Source: an uncultured Alistipes sp.
GTDB lineage: Bacteria; Bacteroidota; Bacteroidia; Bacteroidales; Rikenellaceae
DNA: 64,000 nucleotides
Assembly: GCA_900541585.1 (NCBI GenBank)
Contig: UQKD01000002.1
Span: 161,605 to 225,604, forward strand
Direction: 5' to 3'
In this document: positions 7,627 through 17,379 of the stretch, in pieces
Numbering within the stretch: the first letter of the stretch is position 1
How the letters are laid out: every line of letters starts with the position of its first letter
Notes under the pieces: generated by a model
Seen by the model: only the letters and a program-made list of their open reading frames with translations
Told to the model about the DNA's origin: nothing
Database searches by the model: none
Translations under genes and position numbers: made by a program

Positions 7627-9798
7627 TTACTCGCGCAAATGTTGGGTGGTGGTTTTTCCGAAATGATCCGTAACCCGTATCAGAACCGGCGAGTCCGCGG
7701 CCGACGTCACGGCCGAGAACATGTGCGGCGTGGTCTGGGCGCTCGCGGCGCTCTTCGACATGTCGTCGCCCGAGGGCTTGTAGACCGTCTCGACGTAGGT
7801 CAGGTAGTTGGGGTCCTTGCGCATCTGGCGCGTCACCGGGAGCGGCTCGTTGTCCTCGAGTATCTCGACATTCCAGCCTTCGTCCCAGCCGCCCCAGACG
7901 TTGACCAGTATCTCGTTGGCGACGCTCTTGTCCTTGTAGGGCTGCTTGTTCATGTCGTAGGCCGTGAAGGTCCGGTCGGCAGGAAGTTCGCTGGCCTTGT
8001 AGCTCCAGCGGATTTTGCGGCCGCTGATCTCGTAGATGCCGTAGCCCAGGGGCGTGCCGTCGGTCGCCGAACCGTATTCCATGCCGCCGTTGAAGCCCTT
8101 GACGTTGTACCAGAGCGACCCGCAGACCGAACCGAGGTTGTGCTCGCGGATGGCGGTGTTGCCGGGGACGGTGCCCGTGTGGTTGTTGTGCCAGTGGCCC
8201 GAGAGCACCAGTACGTCGGTGAAGCCCTCCAGGCGGTCCACGAGGGCCTGGGCGCTGCGGAATCCGGGGTTGAGCGTCGGGGTGAGCTGCCGGCAGGCCG
8301 TGAGCGGCACGTGGAGCCAGATCATCAGCGGCGCGGATTTGTCCGCCACGGTCTTCAGGTCGGCTTCGAGCCATTGCAGCTGGCGGTCCGAAAGTTCCAC
8401 GGCATAGAATCCGTCGCCGAAGACGCCCTGCGTCGCGCCGTTGTTGTCGATGCGGACGTTGTCCAGCGCGATGCAGTGGACCTCGCCCAGGTTGACCGAA
8501 TACGAGGTCGGCCCGAGGTGGCGGCGGTAGGCCTCCTTGGTCGCGTGGTCCCCGGAGACGTAACGGTCGTAGTCGTGATTGCCGACGGCGTGGAAGAAGG
8601 GGATGCCGAATTCGCCGATCAGCGAGCGGTATTCCGGGAACCCGAAGCCGTAGAGGTACATGTTCTTGTCGAAGATCATGTCGCCGACAGACAGCCCGTA
8701 GACCCTGCGGCCGCCGAGTTCGGCGACGGTTTTCGCGAAGTCGGTGACGAACGAGTTGCGGCAGCTCGTGAGCGACGACTGCGGAACCATCAGGCGGCTG
8801 GAGTTGTCGATCTGGATGTCGGCCGTGGCCAGCAGCACGTATTCGTCCGTGCCGGTTGCCGTCAGCGCGAAGTCGTAGCGGTCGCGGCCGGCGTCGAGCA
8901 GGTGGTAGAACTGCGGGACGGGTCCGTCCGCGGCGGCCTCGTAGCCCCGGGGCAGGGTGACGAACACCACGTCCGAAGCGCGGTCCGAAACCATCGACCA
9001 GACGCCTTGCGCGTCGCTCGTCACCACGTTGAGTCCGTCCGAGACGGGGACGCCTTCCAGCGCTTCGCCGCCCGAGTAGACGCGGCCGTAGAGGTTCGTC
9101 CCTTCGGGAAGCGTCGCGGGATCGATGCGCTCGAAGGCCGAGACCGTGACGGCGGTCGCGCCGAGCAGCTGCCGGTCTGCGCCGCGCTCGATCCACACCT
9201 CCCGATTTCCCGAGGTGAGCGACGCCGGGAGCTGGATGGTGATACCCGCCGCATCGGCGCCGATGACGGCCGCCTCCGCACCGGCCTGGCCTTCGGCAGC
9301 GAACCGGATCTTATCCTCTCCGGTGAAGCCTTCGCCCGGGATGGTCACGATCTCGCCGCGGTCCACGGCGTAGGCGGCTTCGAGCCGCACGTTGCGCACC
9401 AGACGGAAGATGTCGACGTCGAGCGTCGTCGTGCCGAGGAACTGGGTCTGCGCGCCGCGCATGCACCAGAGGCTCCAGCGGCCGGTGGTGACCTCCTTCG
9501 GGATGCGGAACGTGACGTCGGTGGGCGTGAATCCGCTGATCGGCAGGAGGGTTTGTTCGGCCGATTCGCCCCGTTCGCCCGGCGTCAGGGCGAGCGCGTC
9601 GCCCTCGGCGAATTGCAGCACCCGGAGGGTCATTTCGCCTTCGTAGTCGAGTTGGTAGGCGTCGTTCACCAGCGCGATGACGAAGTGGTCCTCGCGCGGG
9701 GTCTCCTGCTGCGGTTCGTCCGAATCGGAGCATCCGGCGAGCAGCGGTCCGCCGGCCAGTGCAGCGGCGGCAAGCAGTCTGTATAGCAGTTGTTTCAT
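7627..9798 (-). CDS. Surface-type calcineurin-like metallophosphoesterase lipoprotein (723 aa)
   Basis: Lipoprotein signal (LLAGC, Cys23, then SDSDEP). Residues about 40-230 form two beta-rich repeats (IPT/TIG-like), then a carboxypeptidase-regulatory-type Ig domain (NLYGRVYSGGEALEGVPVSD), then a metallophosphatase domain. Its metal motifs are ADIQ (about 324), GDMIFD (about 369), GNHDYD (about 406), WLHVPL and GHWHNNHTG (about 534); the first motif has Gln where DxH is usual, a common variant in this Bacteroidetes family. A C-terminal beta domain follows. It is the last gene of the susCD unit, starting 9 bp after the lipoprotein gene. Presumably it removes a phosphate or cleaves a phosphodiester on the captured glycan; the substrate is unknown. 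Confidence 0.85.
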   Translation of the reverse strand: MKQLLYRLLAAAALAGGPLLAGCSDSDEPQQETPREDHFVIALVNDAYQLDYEGEMTLRVLQFAEGDALALTPGERGESAEQTLLPISGFTPTDVTFRIPKEVTTGRWSLWCMRGAQTQFLGTTTLDVDIFRLVRNVRLEAAYAVDRGEIVTIPGEGFTGEDKIRFAAEGQAGAEAAVIGADAAGITIQLPASLTSGNREVWIERGADRQLLGATAVTVSAFERIDPATLPEGTNLYGRVYSGGEALEGVPVSDGLNVVTSDAQGVWSMVSDRASDVVFVTLPRGYEAAADGPVPQFYHLLDAGRDRYDFALTATGTDEYVLLATADIQIDNSSRLMVPQSSLTSCRNSFVTDFAKTVAELGGRRVYGLSVGDMIFDKNMYLYGFGFPEYRSLIGEFGIPFFHAVGNHDYDRYVSGDHATKEAYRRHLGPTSYSVNLGEVHCIALDNVRIDNNGATQGVFGDGFYAVELSDRQLQWLEADLKTVADKSAPLMIWLHVPLTACRQLTPTLNPGFRSAQALVDRLEGFTDVLVLSGHWHNNHTGTVPGNTAIREHNLGSVCGSLWYNVKGFNGGMEYGSATDGTPLGYGIYEISGRKIRWSYKASELPADRTFTAYDMNKQPYKDKSVANEILVNVWGGWDEGWNVEILEDNEPLPVTRQMRKDPNYLTYVETVYKPSGDDMSKSAASAQTTPHMFSAVTSAADSPVLIRVTDHFGKTTTQHLRE

Positions 9799-9807
9799 GG
9801 CTTTCGG

Positions 9808-11907
9808 TTATTTGATTTCCACGATTCCGATGTGTCCCAGGCGCGTCGTGCCGGTAGCGGCGACCAGTGCGTTGTTGTGCTGGGCGTTGGTCTCGGCGGC
9901 GCAGCGTACGAGGATCGTCACCTGCCGCTTGCCGCGCATGGCGTCGGGCAGGCGGAAACTGTACGGGTAGAGGTAGGGCGTGAAGTTGATGCACGGGGCG
10001 TCGTAGGTTCCGATCTCCTCGAACTTCACCTTCGTCAGGTCGTCCTCCGTCGTGTCGCTCCACTGGATCTTCATCTTGCCCGGGCCGCCTTTCGAACTGG
10101 TGCCCGTGAGGTAGAGGTAGAGCGCGCCCGTGGCGTTGCGCAGCGTGTTGGTGCGGATGACGAACGCTTCGCCGACCTCGTCGTTGCTGGACACCAGCGA
10201 ATGGTGCGTCGTCACGTTCCACCACAGTTTGGCGTTGAGGCTGTAATAGTGCTCGGCCTCGTCGGCGAACGGGATGTCGTGCCGGCGGCGTACGTCGGTG
10301 GTGAGCCAGTAGGAGGCGATGGCGCCCGAACTGCCCGGGAAAACGTCGAAATTGTTGCTGTCGTCGTAGACCGAGAAGACCACCGAACTGCGGTCGTCGC
10401 CCGTGTTGCCCACCGCGAAGGCCGGCACGGCGTCCTGTGCGAGCCACGGCCCGGCCTGCAGGAGTGTCGTCGAGAAGCGGGTTCCGGCGTCGGCCGAGAG
10501 CGCGTCGTCCTCCGTGTTGCGGATCCGGAGGATGTATTCGCCTCGGAATTTCGAGACCAGTGCCGTCAGGGCACCCGATCCCGCCGGGAGATTTCTGGCG
10601 TACATCTGCGTGAAGGAGCGCTGGAAGTAGAGCTTCGCAACATTGCCCTTCGCGTCGCGCACGAGGTGCGGGGCCAGCGTGTGGTGGGGGAAGATGGCCC
10701 GGTAGCCGGCCTTGACGTTCTTCGCCCACTCCGCCTCGGTGGTCTCTACGTCGTTGCCCTCCTTTTCGTAGAACGGGGCGTAGCCGCCGTAGGGGGTCAC
10801 GAACTCCACGGGAGCGATGCGGACCACCGTGTTGGCGTACTGCGCCAGGTCGCCCAGGTCGTTCAGGGCCACCGCAACCGGCGCTCCCGGAGCCTCCTCC
10901 GTGCTGCGTTTGACCGAGGAGGCCGCGAAGTCGATCACGCAGAGGTTGCCTTCGGCGTCGTTGCGGAATTCGGCGCCGTACATGTGCACGGCCACCTTGC
11001 GGTTCTGGGCGTACCATCCCGCCTGTTCGGCGGAAGGCGTCAGGAACTCGTTCTTGTCCTTGAGGACGAATTTGATGCCGCGGCCGCTGGCGTCCTGTAC
11101 ATAAAGTACGCTGTCGGGCAGGTTTCCGTGCTCGAAGTCGCTGGTGATCCAGCCCTCGACGGCGTAGTTTTCCTCCAGTTCGAAGTGCCCTTCGGCGTCG
11201 GGCTGCACTTCGCCCAGCAGGCGGGCGACGGAGACCTTCTCGGCGCGTTCGAACGAGATGTTGCCGTCCATCTGCTCGACGGGAACCGACACCTTGAAGT
11301 CGCCGCCGACCATGCGGAAGCTGATCTGCCCCGTGCGTTTGGGCTGGTCGGTGTTGTCGGCGAATAGGAACTGCTGCGAGGTTTCGGTCGTCTCGCCGAG
11401 CGAAATCCACGTGTCGCCCTCGTCGACGACAGCCTCCCATGCCACGTTGCTCGTGACGCCGACGGTGACGGGCGTTCCCGTGATGTCGGCCCGGATGCGC
11501 TGTCCCGTGAGGTTGAGTTTGATTTCGGGGGACAGCCCGGCCTGTTTCACGCGGATCTGTCCCGCGACGCCGTTCGCCGTCGTGATGTTGAGCGTCATTT
11601 CGCGGCCGTAGGCGTCGCCGACAGGCTCCACGGTGAGGGTCGTGCGGCCGTTGTCGTCGCCGTAAGCCGGCCATGCGTCGATCCACGAGGCTCCGGGATC
11701 TTCGGGGACGATCTCCCAGTGACCCGCGCGGGAGAAGAACGAAAAGTCCTTCGTGCCGCCTTCGGCGGGGCATTCGAACAGGTTGTCGCCGCCCGTGAAA
11801 GTCATCTCGCCCCCGCCGGCGGTCTTGTCGTCGGAGCATCCGGCGGCCGCCATCGCGACGATGAGCAGCGCTTTCGGACGGAGTATGTTGAAAAGCTGAC
11901 GGATCAT
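9808..11907 (-). CDS. BACON / DUF5689-type surface lipoprotein (699 aa)
   Basis: Lipoprotein signal ending AAAGC, Cys23, then SDDK. Two BACON-like modules follow (about 35-115, ASWIDAW...IRVKQAG; about 118-205, ending VPVEQMDG), then a segment about 210-330 resembling the Bacteroidetes DUF5689 domain (NYAVEGWITSDFEHGN, YVQDASGRGI). The C-terminal half is beta-rich and unassigned. In susCD loci the gene in this position usually encodes a surface glycan-binding protein (SusE/F position), and that role is the best inference. It lies 22 bp after susD and 9 bp before the phosphoesterase. Confidence 0.75.
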   Translation of the reverse strand: MIRQLFNILRPKALLIVAMAAAGCSDDKTAGGGEMTFTGGDNLFECPAEGGTKDFSFFSRAGHWEIVPEDPGASWIDAWPAYGDDNGRTTLTVEPVGDAYGREMTLNITTANGVAGQIRVKQAGLSPEIKLNLTGQRIRADITGTPVTVGVTSNVAWEAVVDEGDTWISLGETTETSQQFLFADNTDQPKRTGQISFRMVGGDFKVSVPVEQMDGNISFERAEKVSVARLLGEVQPDAEGHFELEENYAVEGWITSDFEHGNLPDSVLYVQDASGRGIKFVLKDKNEFLTPSAEQAGWYAQNRKVAVHMYGAEFRNDAEGNLCVIDFAASSVKRSTEEAPGAPVAVALNDLGDLAQYANTVVRIAPVEFVTPYGGYAPFYEKEGNDVETTEAEWAKNVKAGYRAIFPHHTLAPHLVRDAKGNVAKLYFQRSFTQMYARNLPAGSGALTALVSKFRGEYILRIRNTEDDALSADAGTRFSTTLLQAGPWLAQDAVPAFAVGNTGDDRSSVVFSVYDDSNNFDVFPGSSGAIASYWLTTDVRRRHDIPFADEAEHYYSLNAKLWWNVTTHHSLVSSNDEVGEAFVIRTNTLRNATGALYLYLTGTSSKGGPGKMKIQWSDTTEDDLTKVKFEEIGTYDAPCINFTPYLYPYSFRLPDAMRGKRQVTILVRCAAETNAQHNNALVAATGTTRLGHIGIVEIK

Positions 11908-11929
11908 ATCTTGCTGAATTTTTAAGGTT

Positions 11930-13483
11930 TTAGTTCATTGCGCCGTTTTCCAGTTCCAGGGCGCGCTTGCTCCACCAGACGGGCGTCAGCATGTTGTCGC
12001 CGCCGGCGGTTCCCCGTCCGACGACCGGGTAGGCCGCCTTCATCCGGGCCACCTGCTTCCGGTAGTTGTCGCCGTTGGTGGATATGAGCATCTGCCCGTA
12101 TCCCAGGCGTGTGGGCAGGACACCCTCGTTCTGCACGTCGGGACCTATCGGCAGCTGCGGATAGCCCGTGCGGCGGTAATCGCACCACGCCTCGAAGCCC
12201 TGCATGAAGACCGAGACCCACTTTTGCTGAATGATCCGCTCCAGCGTGCCGTCGTAGGCGGCCTTCGATCCCGTGCCGTGCAGGAAGCGGTCGATGTTGG
12301 CGTCCGAGATCGAGGGATTCCACTGCCGGATCGAGTTGGTGACGGCCTGCTCGTAATACGCTTCGGCGGCGGCTTCTCCGCCGGGAATCATCCCCGTGTG
12401 GGCCGCTTCGCTCAGGATGAAGAAGAGTTCCGACGAGGTCATGAACCAGACCGGGGTCGTGTATTGCTTGAGCACCGCGGGGTTCATCACGCTGGCTCCC
12501 GTGCCGTCCGGCTCGACGACGCCGCTCACCACGCCGTGCACGTCGTCCGAGCCGACGATCCGCACCCACTGCGCCATGCGCGGGTCGGAAGTCGAGGTCA
12601 GCTGGTCGATGAAGAAGGCCGAGCATTTGTGCGATGCAGTCGTGAACGAGGTGTCGGTCATGTCGCCGAACAGGTTGCGGAAGGGCGAGACGCCCGTGTA
12701 GTTCACCTTGGCGTCGTCGGCGTAGGAGGTGAAGACGGGGTATTTCACCGGGTTGCCGACGATCTGCTGCATGACGGCCGCCGTGCCCGCTTCGGGACGG
12801 TTGCTCAAGCGCATGCACAGACGCAGGCAAAGCGAGTTGGTCAGCTTCTGCCAGGCGGCGATGTCGCCTCCGTAGAGCAGGTCCTTGCCCGGGACGGTCA
12901 GCGGGTAGGTGTAGTTGCCGTTGCTGTCGGTGGCGGTCCGGTAGAGGTCGTTGGCCGTGAGCAGCATTCCGATCAGCGCCGGATACACTTCCGACTGCGG
13001 GTCGATCGCCGGCTGGGTGATGTCGTCTTCGATGCGGTAGGCCTCCCGGTAAGGGATGTCGCCGTAGAGGTCCGCCACGAGCGACACGAATACCGCCTTC
13101 AGGGTCATGGCGATGGCCTGTGCGTTGGGGTCGTCGTAGTTCCGGCCCAGCGCGATCATGTGGTGGGCGTTGGCGGCGTAGCGCTGGAAACGGTCCCAGG
13201 GCGTGCCGAAATCCGCAGCCTGGAAGACGTAGAGCTGGTGGCGTCCGCTGGCGCTGCAATCGACGGTGTACTGCATCAGCTCGTTGTTGACCCGCCACGA
13301 ACGCTCGTAGATGTAGTAGGCGCCCGTCGAGATCAGCTGTTCGAGCAGCGTGCTCGGATCGACGTTGCCGTATTCGGGACTCTCGCCGTTGGTGTTGTAC
13401 TCCTCGAAGTTCCCGGTGCACGAACTGAAGCTCGTGCCGGCGGCGAGGAGGAGGGCTGCGGTGTATGAAAGTATCTTTTTCAT
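11930..13483 (-). CDS. SusD/RagB-family outer membrane lipoprotein (517 aa)
   Basis: Signal ending in SSC (Cys21) followed by TGNFEEYNTN. The helical TPR-like body and the stretch ALIGMLLTANDLYRTA, together with VADLYGDIPYREAY, fit the SusD-like (SusD_2) group. It forms the lid of the SusC transporter and binds oligosaccharide at the cell surface. It starts 4 bp after the susC stop, so translation is probably coupled. This group of SusD proteins is not diagnostic for one glycan; the link to sialylated glycans comes from the nan genes downstream. Confidence 0.9.
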   Translation of the reverse strand: MKKILSYTAALLLAAGTSFSSCTGNFEEYNTNGESPEYGNVDPSTLLEQLISTGAYYIYERSWRVNNELMQYTVDCSASGRHQLYVFQAADFGTPWDRFQRYAANAHHMIALGRNYDDPNAQAIAMTLKAVFVSLVADLYGDIPYREAYRIEDDITQPAIDPQSEVYPALIGMLLTANDLYRTATDSNGNYTYPLTVPGKDLLYGGDIAAWQKLTNSLCLRLCMRLSNRPEAGTAAVMQQIVGNPVKYPVFTSYADDAKVNYTGVSPFRNLFGDMTDTSFTTASHKCSAFFIDQLTSTSDPRMAQWVRIVGSDDVHGVVSGVVEPDGTGASVMNPAVLKQYTTPVWFMTSSELFFILSEAAHTGMIPGGEAAAEAYYEQAVTNSIRQWNPSISDANIDRFLHGTGSKAAYDGTLERIIQQKWVSVFMQGFEAWCDYRRTGYPQLPIGPDVQNEGVLPTRLGYGQMLISTNGDNYRKQVARMKAAYPVVGRGTAGGDNMLTPVWWSKRALELENGAMN

Positions 13484-13487
13484 GGGA

Positions 13488-16400
13488 TCAGAAGCTGAGT
13501 TTGATGTTGAAACCGTAGGTCCGGGTCATCGGGTAGGAGGCCGTTTCGAAACCCCGCGTGATGCTGGCGCCGTTGAGCGTACCCACTTCCGGATCGTAGA
13601 AGGGCCATTTGGTCCAGCAGAAGAGGTTCGTGCCGAAGACGGCCACCGTGGCGTCCTGCAGCACGCGCGTGCGGGCAACCCATTTTTTCGGCAGGGTCCA
13701 CTCCAGACGCAGTTCGCGCAGCTTGAGGTAGGAGGTGTCGAAGGTGCTCGTCTCGACGTTGTTCATCGAATAGACGCGGTCGAGGTAATAGGTGACGACG
13801 TTTTCGGTGACGGTCGTGTTGGGGTTGTAGACCATGTTGCCCTGCGCATCGAGACCGCGGGCGACGACGCCTTCGTGCAGCACGCCGCCATAACGCCCGT
13901 AGAGCGTGTTGGTCAGCTTGCCCTGCCGCGAGAGCTGGGCGTTGGTCAGCGAGTAGGCCATGCCGCCCCACTGTGCCGCGAAGGCGGCGCTCAGGCGGAT
14001 GCCCTTGTATTTGAGCGAGGTCGAGAAGCCGGCGCGCCAGTCGGGCTGGACGTTGCCCATCTTGATCCGCTCGTCGGTCGAAAGCACCGGGTATCCGTAT
14101 TCGTCGATCACGGTCTGCCCCGACACGTCGGCGCGCGATCCGTCGGTGTTGAGGATGTACGAGCCTTCGGGGGCTTTGGCGTAGCCGTAGCCGTAGAGGT
14201 CGCCGAGCGTGCCGCCGGGGGTGGCGATCACCTGTCCGCGGGCACCCGAGGAGATCACCCACGAATCGACGCCCGGGGCCAGGCTGATGACCTTGTTCCA
14301 GTTTTTCGACCAGGTGAGGTTGATGTCCCAGTTGAAGTTCTTGGTGCGCACGGGCTGCAGGCGCGAGGCCAGTTCGACGCCGCGGTTGCGGATTTCGCCC
14401 GCGTTGATGTATTTCGAGCCGACGCCCGTGCTGTAATCCACCGGGGTGTTGATGATCTGGTCGGTGGTCGTGTTGTTGTAGAACGCCGCGTCGAGGGTGA
14501 TGCGGTTGCGCAGGAACTTGGCTTCGAGACCGAATTCCCAGCTTTCGACATTCTCGGGCTTCATGTCGTAGAGCGCCCAGGTCGTCGGCAGGAAGTAGCC
14601 GCTCGAAAAATCGGTTACCGAATAGTAATTGTTGATGACGAAGGCGTTGGTGTCGTTGCCCACGTTGGCCCACGAGGCGCGCAGCTTGAGGAACGAGAGC
14701 CACGGCATGCGGTCGCGCAGCCCCAGCGCCTTGGTGTCGGTGAGCACCCAGCTGGCGCTGACCGACGGGTAGAAGAACGACCAGTGGCCCGGCGCCAGGG
14801 CGCTCGACCAGTCGTTGCGGCCCGTGATGTCGAGGAACAGGCAGTCGTCGTAGCTCAGCTGGACCAGCCCGTAGAGGCTGTTGACCATCTTGCGGGTGTG
14901 CTGGCTCTTGGTGATCACGCCCGATTTGGCGTTCGAAAGGTTGTAGACGCCTTCCGTGAGCAGATCTTCGGCCGTGGAGGTCACCACGCGGGCCTGCTGG
15001 TACATGCTGTTGCCGCCGAAGCTGGCGTTGACGTGGAACTTGCCCAGGGGGCGTTCGTAAGTCAGCAGGAAGTCGTTGTTCATCTCGGTGTTCTCGACGT
15101 TTTGCTGCCGGTAGTAGCCGTTCAGGTTCGACAGCGTGCCGAAGGGCTTGCGGCGCGTGCGGAACTCGCGGTTCATGTCGAGTCCCGTGCGGAGCATCAG
15201 TTTCAGCCCCTTGTAGATGTCGAACGTGGCGCTGACGTTGCCGTAGACGCGGTCGCGGTCCATCGTGTTGAGTTGCTCGTAGGCCTGCGAATAGGGGTTG
15301 TCCGAGAGGTTGTTCAGGGCGTACGGATAGACGATGCGGGTCGCCGGGTCGCCGGTGAACGTCTGCCGGTATTCCTGTTCGTACCAGCGTATGTCGAGGT
15401 TGTTGCGGCTCCAGAGCAGCGTGTAGGTGGGCGACGAGGTGCTGTAACCGATCATCGGCAGGTTGTCGCTGTCCTTGCGGTAGTAGTTGACTTTTCCGGC
15501 CAGCTCCACGAAACGGAGCTTCTGGGCGAAGGAGACCGAGAAACTCTGCGTCTTGTAGCCCGTGTTGGGGACGATCCAGGTGTTGCGCACGTCGGTGAAC
15601 GAAACGCGGATCGAGCCGCCCCGGCCGTTGTTGCCCGAGATCGAAACCGAATTCTTGTAGGTGGCGCCCGTCTCGAAGAAACCCTTGTACCAGTCGCGCG
15701 GCTTGAAGTCGAGCGGGGTGTACATGCCCGTCTGCGGATCGTACGATGCCCACTGGTAGAGTTTCTGCCCTTCGTAGCGCGGTCCCCACGTGTAGCGGCT
15801 GTAAGTGCGCGAGGCGGCTTGGCCGGTGGTCGACTGCTCGGCCTTCACGGTGTAGAACGAGTAGGTGCGCGCGCCGTTGTTGCCCGGGCCGTATTCGTCC
15901 TGGAAGTCGGGCCAGTAGCCGGCGCGCTCGAACGAGAAGTTCGAACTGAACGTGATGCCGAGTCCCTTGGTCGACCGGCCGGCCTTGGTGGTGATGACGA
16001 TGGCGCCGTTCGCTGCGCGCGACCCGTAGAGTGCCGTGGCTGCGGGGCCTTTGAGCACCGAGACGTTGTCGATGTCCTCGGGATTGAGGTCGGCGGCCCC
16101 GTTGCCGTAGTCGACCCCCGCGTCGGTGTTGTTGTACGCCGCCCCGCCCATGGCCGTCATGCCGCTCGACATGGGCACGCCGTCGATCACGAACAGCGCC
16201 GTGTTGTTGTCCATGTTGACGGTCGATTCGCCGCGCAGCGTGACGCGCAGCGATCCGCCGGGACCGGAAGAGGCGTGGTCGAAGTTAAGGCCTGCCACCT
16301 TGCCCGAAAGGGCGTCGAGCCAGTTGTTCGAAACGGCGGCCGTCAGGTCCTGGTTGTCCACTTTCGACACGGCATATCCCAGCGCCTTCTGTTCGCGGGT

Positions 16401-16751
16401 CATACCCAGCGCCGTGACCACGATGCCTTCGATCGCCTCGGCTTTCGGCTGCATCGTCACGTCGAGACGGGTCTTCCCTCCCCCGATACGCTGCGTTGTC
16501 TGCTCGTAGCCCAGGTAGGTGAAGGTCAGCTCCTCGCCCTCTTTGGCGCGGATGCTGTACTTACCGTCCGCACCGGAAACGGTTCCCCGGGTGGGAGCGC
16601 CCCTGACGATTACCGTCACACCGACGAGCGGGGTTTTCCCGTCTCCGTCGAACACGGTTCCCTGTACCGAACGTTCCTGGGCTGCGGCTGCGAACGCCAG
16701 CCAGAGAAAACCGGCCAGGAGGGTCGCTGTTCGTAGTAGTGTTGTTCTCAT
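13488..16751 (-). CDS. SusC/RagA TonB-dependent outer membrane transporter (1087 aa)
   Basis: Signal peptide ending AFAAAAQ, a carboxypeptidase D regulatory-like domain (about 28-110, VQGTVFDGDGKTPLVGVTV), then the plug beginning VVTALGMTREQKALGYAV with the SusC signature near NVSVLKGPAATALYGSRAANG, and a 22-strand barrel ending in aromatic residues (FNIKLSF). It imports the glycan bound by the partner SusD with TonB energy. It is the first gene of the unit and has its own strong promoter (16849-16880), leaving a leader of about 90 bases. Confidence 0.95.
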   Translation of the reverse strand: MRTTLLRTATLLAGFLWLAFAAAAQERSVQGTVFDGDGKTPLVGVTVIVRGAPTRGTVSGADGKYSIRAKEGEELTFTYLGYEQTTQRIGGGKTRLDVTMQPKAEAIEGIVVTALGMTREQKALGYAVSKVDNQDLTAAVSNNWLDALSGKVAGLNFDHASSGPGGSLRVTLRGESTVNMDNNTALFVIDGVPMSSGMTAMGGAAYNNTDAGVDYGNGAADLNPEDIDNVSVLKGPAATALYGSRAANGAIVITTKAGRSTKGLGITFSSNFSFERAGYWPDFQDEYGPGNNGARTYSFYTVKAEQSTTGQAASRTYSRYTWGPRYEGQKLYQWASYDPQTGMYTPLDFKPRDWYKGFFETGATYKNSVSISGNNGRGGSIRVSFTDVRNTWIVPNTGYKTQSFSVSFAQKLRFVELAGKVNYYRKDSDNLPMIGYSTSSPTYTLLWSRNNLDIRWYEQEYRQTFTGDPATRIVYPYALNNLSDNPYSQAYEQLNTMDRDRVYGNVSATFDIYKGLKLMLRTGLDMNREFRTRRKPFGTLSNLNGYYRQQNVENTEMNNDFLLTYERPLGKFHVNASFGGNSMYQQARVVTSTAEDLLTEGVYNLSNAKSGVITKSQHTRKMVNSLYGLVQLSYDDCLFLDITGRNDWSSALAPGHWSFFYPSVSASWVLTDTKALGLRDRMPWLSFLKLRASWANVGNDTNAFVINNYYSVTDFSSGYFLPTTWALYDMKPENVESWEFGLEAKFLRNRITLDAAFYNNTTTDQIINTPVDYSTGVGSKYINAGEIRNRGVELASRLQPVRTKNFNWDINLTWSKNWNKVISLAPGVDSWVISSGARGQVIATPGGTLGDLYGYGYAKAPEGSYILNTDGSRADVSGQTVIDEYGYPVLSTDERIKMGNVQPDWRAGFSTSLKYKGIRLSAAFAAQWGGMAYSLTNAQLSRQGKLTNTLYGRYGGVLHEGVVARGLDAQGNMVYNPNTTVTENVVTYYLDRVYSMNNVETSTFDTSYLKLRELRLEWTLPKKWVARTRVLQDATVAVFGTNLFCWTKWPFYDPEVGTLNGASITRGFETASYPMTRTYGFNIKLSF

Positions 16752-16838
16752 TCTGTATGTGTTTAAGGTTCAGTCGGTAGCTGCGGCAAATAGGGGAACG
16801 GGCCAAATCGTGCGTTATGGATTCGCCTTATTAATCTT

Positions 16839-16880
16839 ATTTGTATGACAAATATAAGTGCTTTCTCCGAATCGGCCAAA
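16839..16880 (-). promoter_or_regulatory. susC promoter with overlapping inverted repeat
   Basis: Minus strand: TTTG (16880-16877), 20 bases, TATATTTG (16856-16849), a perfect match to the Bacteroidetes consensus. An inverted repeat ATTTGT-ATG-ACAAAT (16839-16853) overlaps the -7 element and the predicted start, suggesting an operator. It differs in sequence from the dyad at the nan promoter. Confidence 0.8.
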
Positions 16881-17323
16881 GATTTTTCGGCGCAGCCTGA
16901 AAATAAATTTCTTTAAAATAGGGCTAAACGCCTGTGTTTCGGCTCGCTGTGGCCGCAGGAGGGTATTCCGGAGTATGGAAATTTTTCGGCTGCGGAGGTG
17001 GAAAGCAGTGGTGCGGCAGTTCGGGAGAGGGAGAGCGAGAAGGTTTGGCGGCAGCTATGCAGGTGCGGCGGCTCCGGGTATGATTGTTCCGGGGGCAGTG
17101 GTTCCGGGGCGGGCGTTGGGGAGGGGCGGTATTTCGGGAGCGATTTTTCGGACCGGATTTCCGGGGCCGGACACTCGGGGCTGCGCCGTTCCGGAGCGGG
17201 ATTTCCGGGGTCGGATATTCAAGACCGGGCATACGGGGCGCAGGGTGTTTTGCGGCGGAATCCCCGGGCGGAAGTTTCCCGCTTCCGGCGGAGCGGAATG
17301 GTCCGGCAGGCGGTTCGGGAACG
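16881..17323. other. G-rich intergenic stretch, no gene seen
   Basis: No reading frame here has a recognisable protein; those present are low-complexity Pro/Arg or Gly/Arg shadows. The plus strand is strongly G-skewed, with four G-runs of 3-4 bases spaced 1, 4 and 1 bases apart at 17106-17126, a predicted G-quadruplex. Short imperfect repeats of ATTTCCGGGG occur at about 17157 and 17201. The stretch lies between the susC promoter and the terminator of the next gene. Confidence 0.6.
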
Positions 17324-17356
17324 AAAAAGCCGGGCGACACGACTGTCGCCCGGCTT
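17324..17356 (-). terminator. Rho-independent terminator
   Basis: A 13-bp perfect stem (17327-17339 with 17344-17356) and four-base loop, followed on the minus strand by a T run (A run at 17324-17328). It closes the coiled-coil membrane protein gene ending at 17380. Confidence 0.9.
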
Positions 17357-17379
17357 ATAAACAGAAGTGTGCACCGACG

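Noticed and set aside
16924..17340. A Pro/Arg-rich minus-strand frame of 138 codons in the G-rich gap
   Set aside because: No signal, domain or promoter; the composition simply mirrors the G skew of the plus strand.
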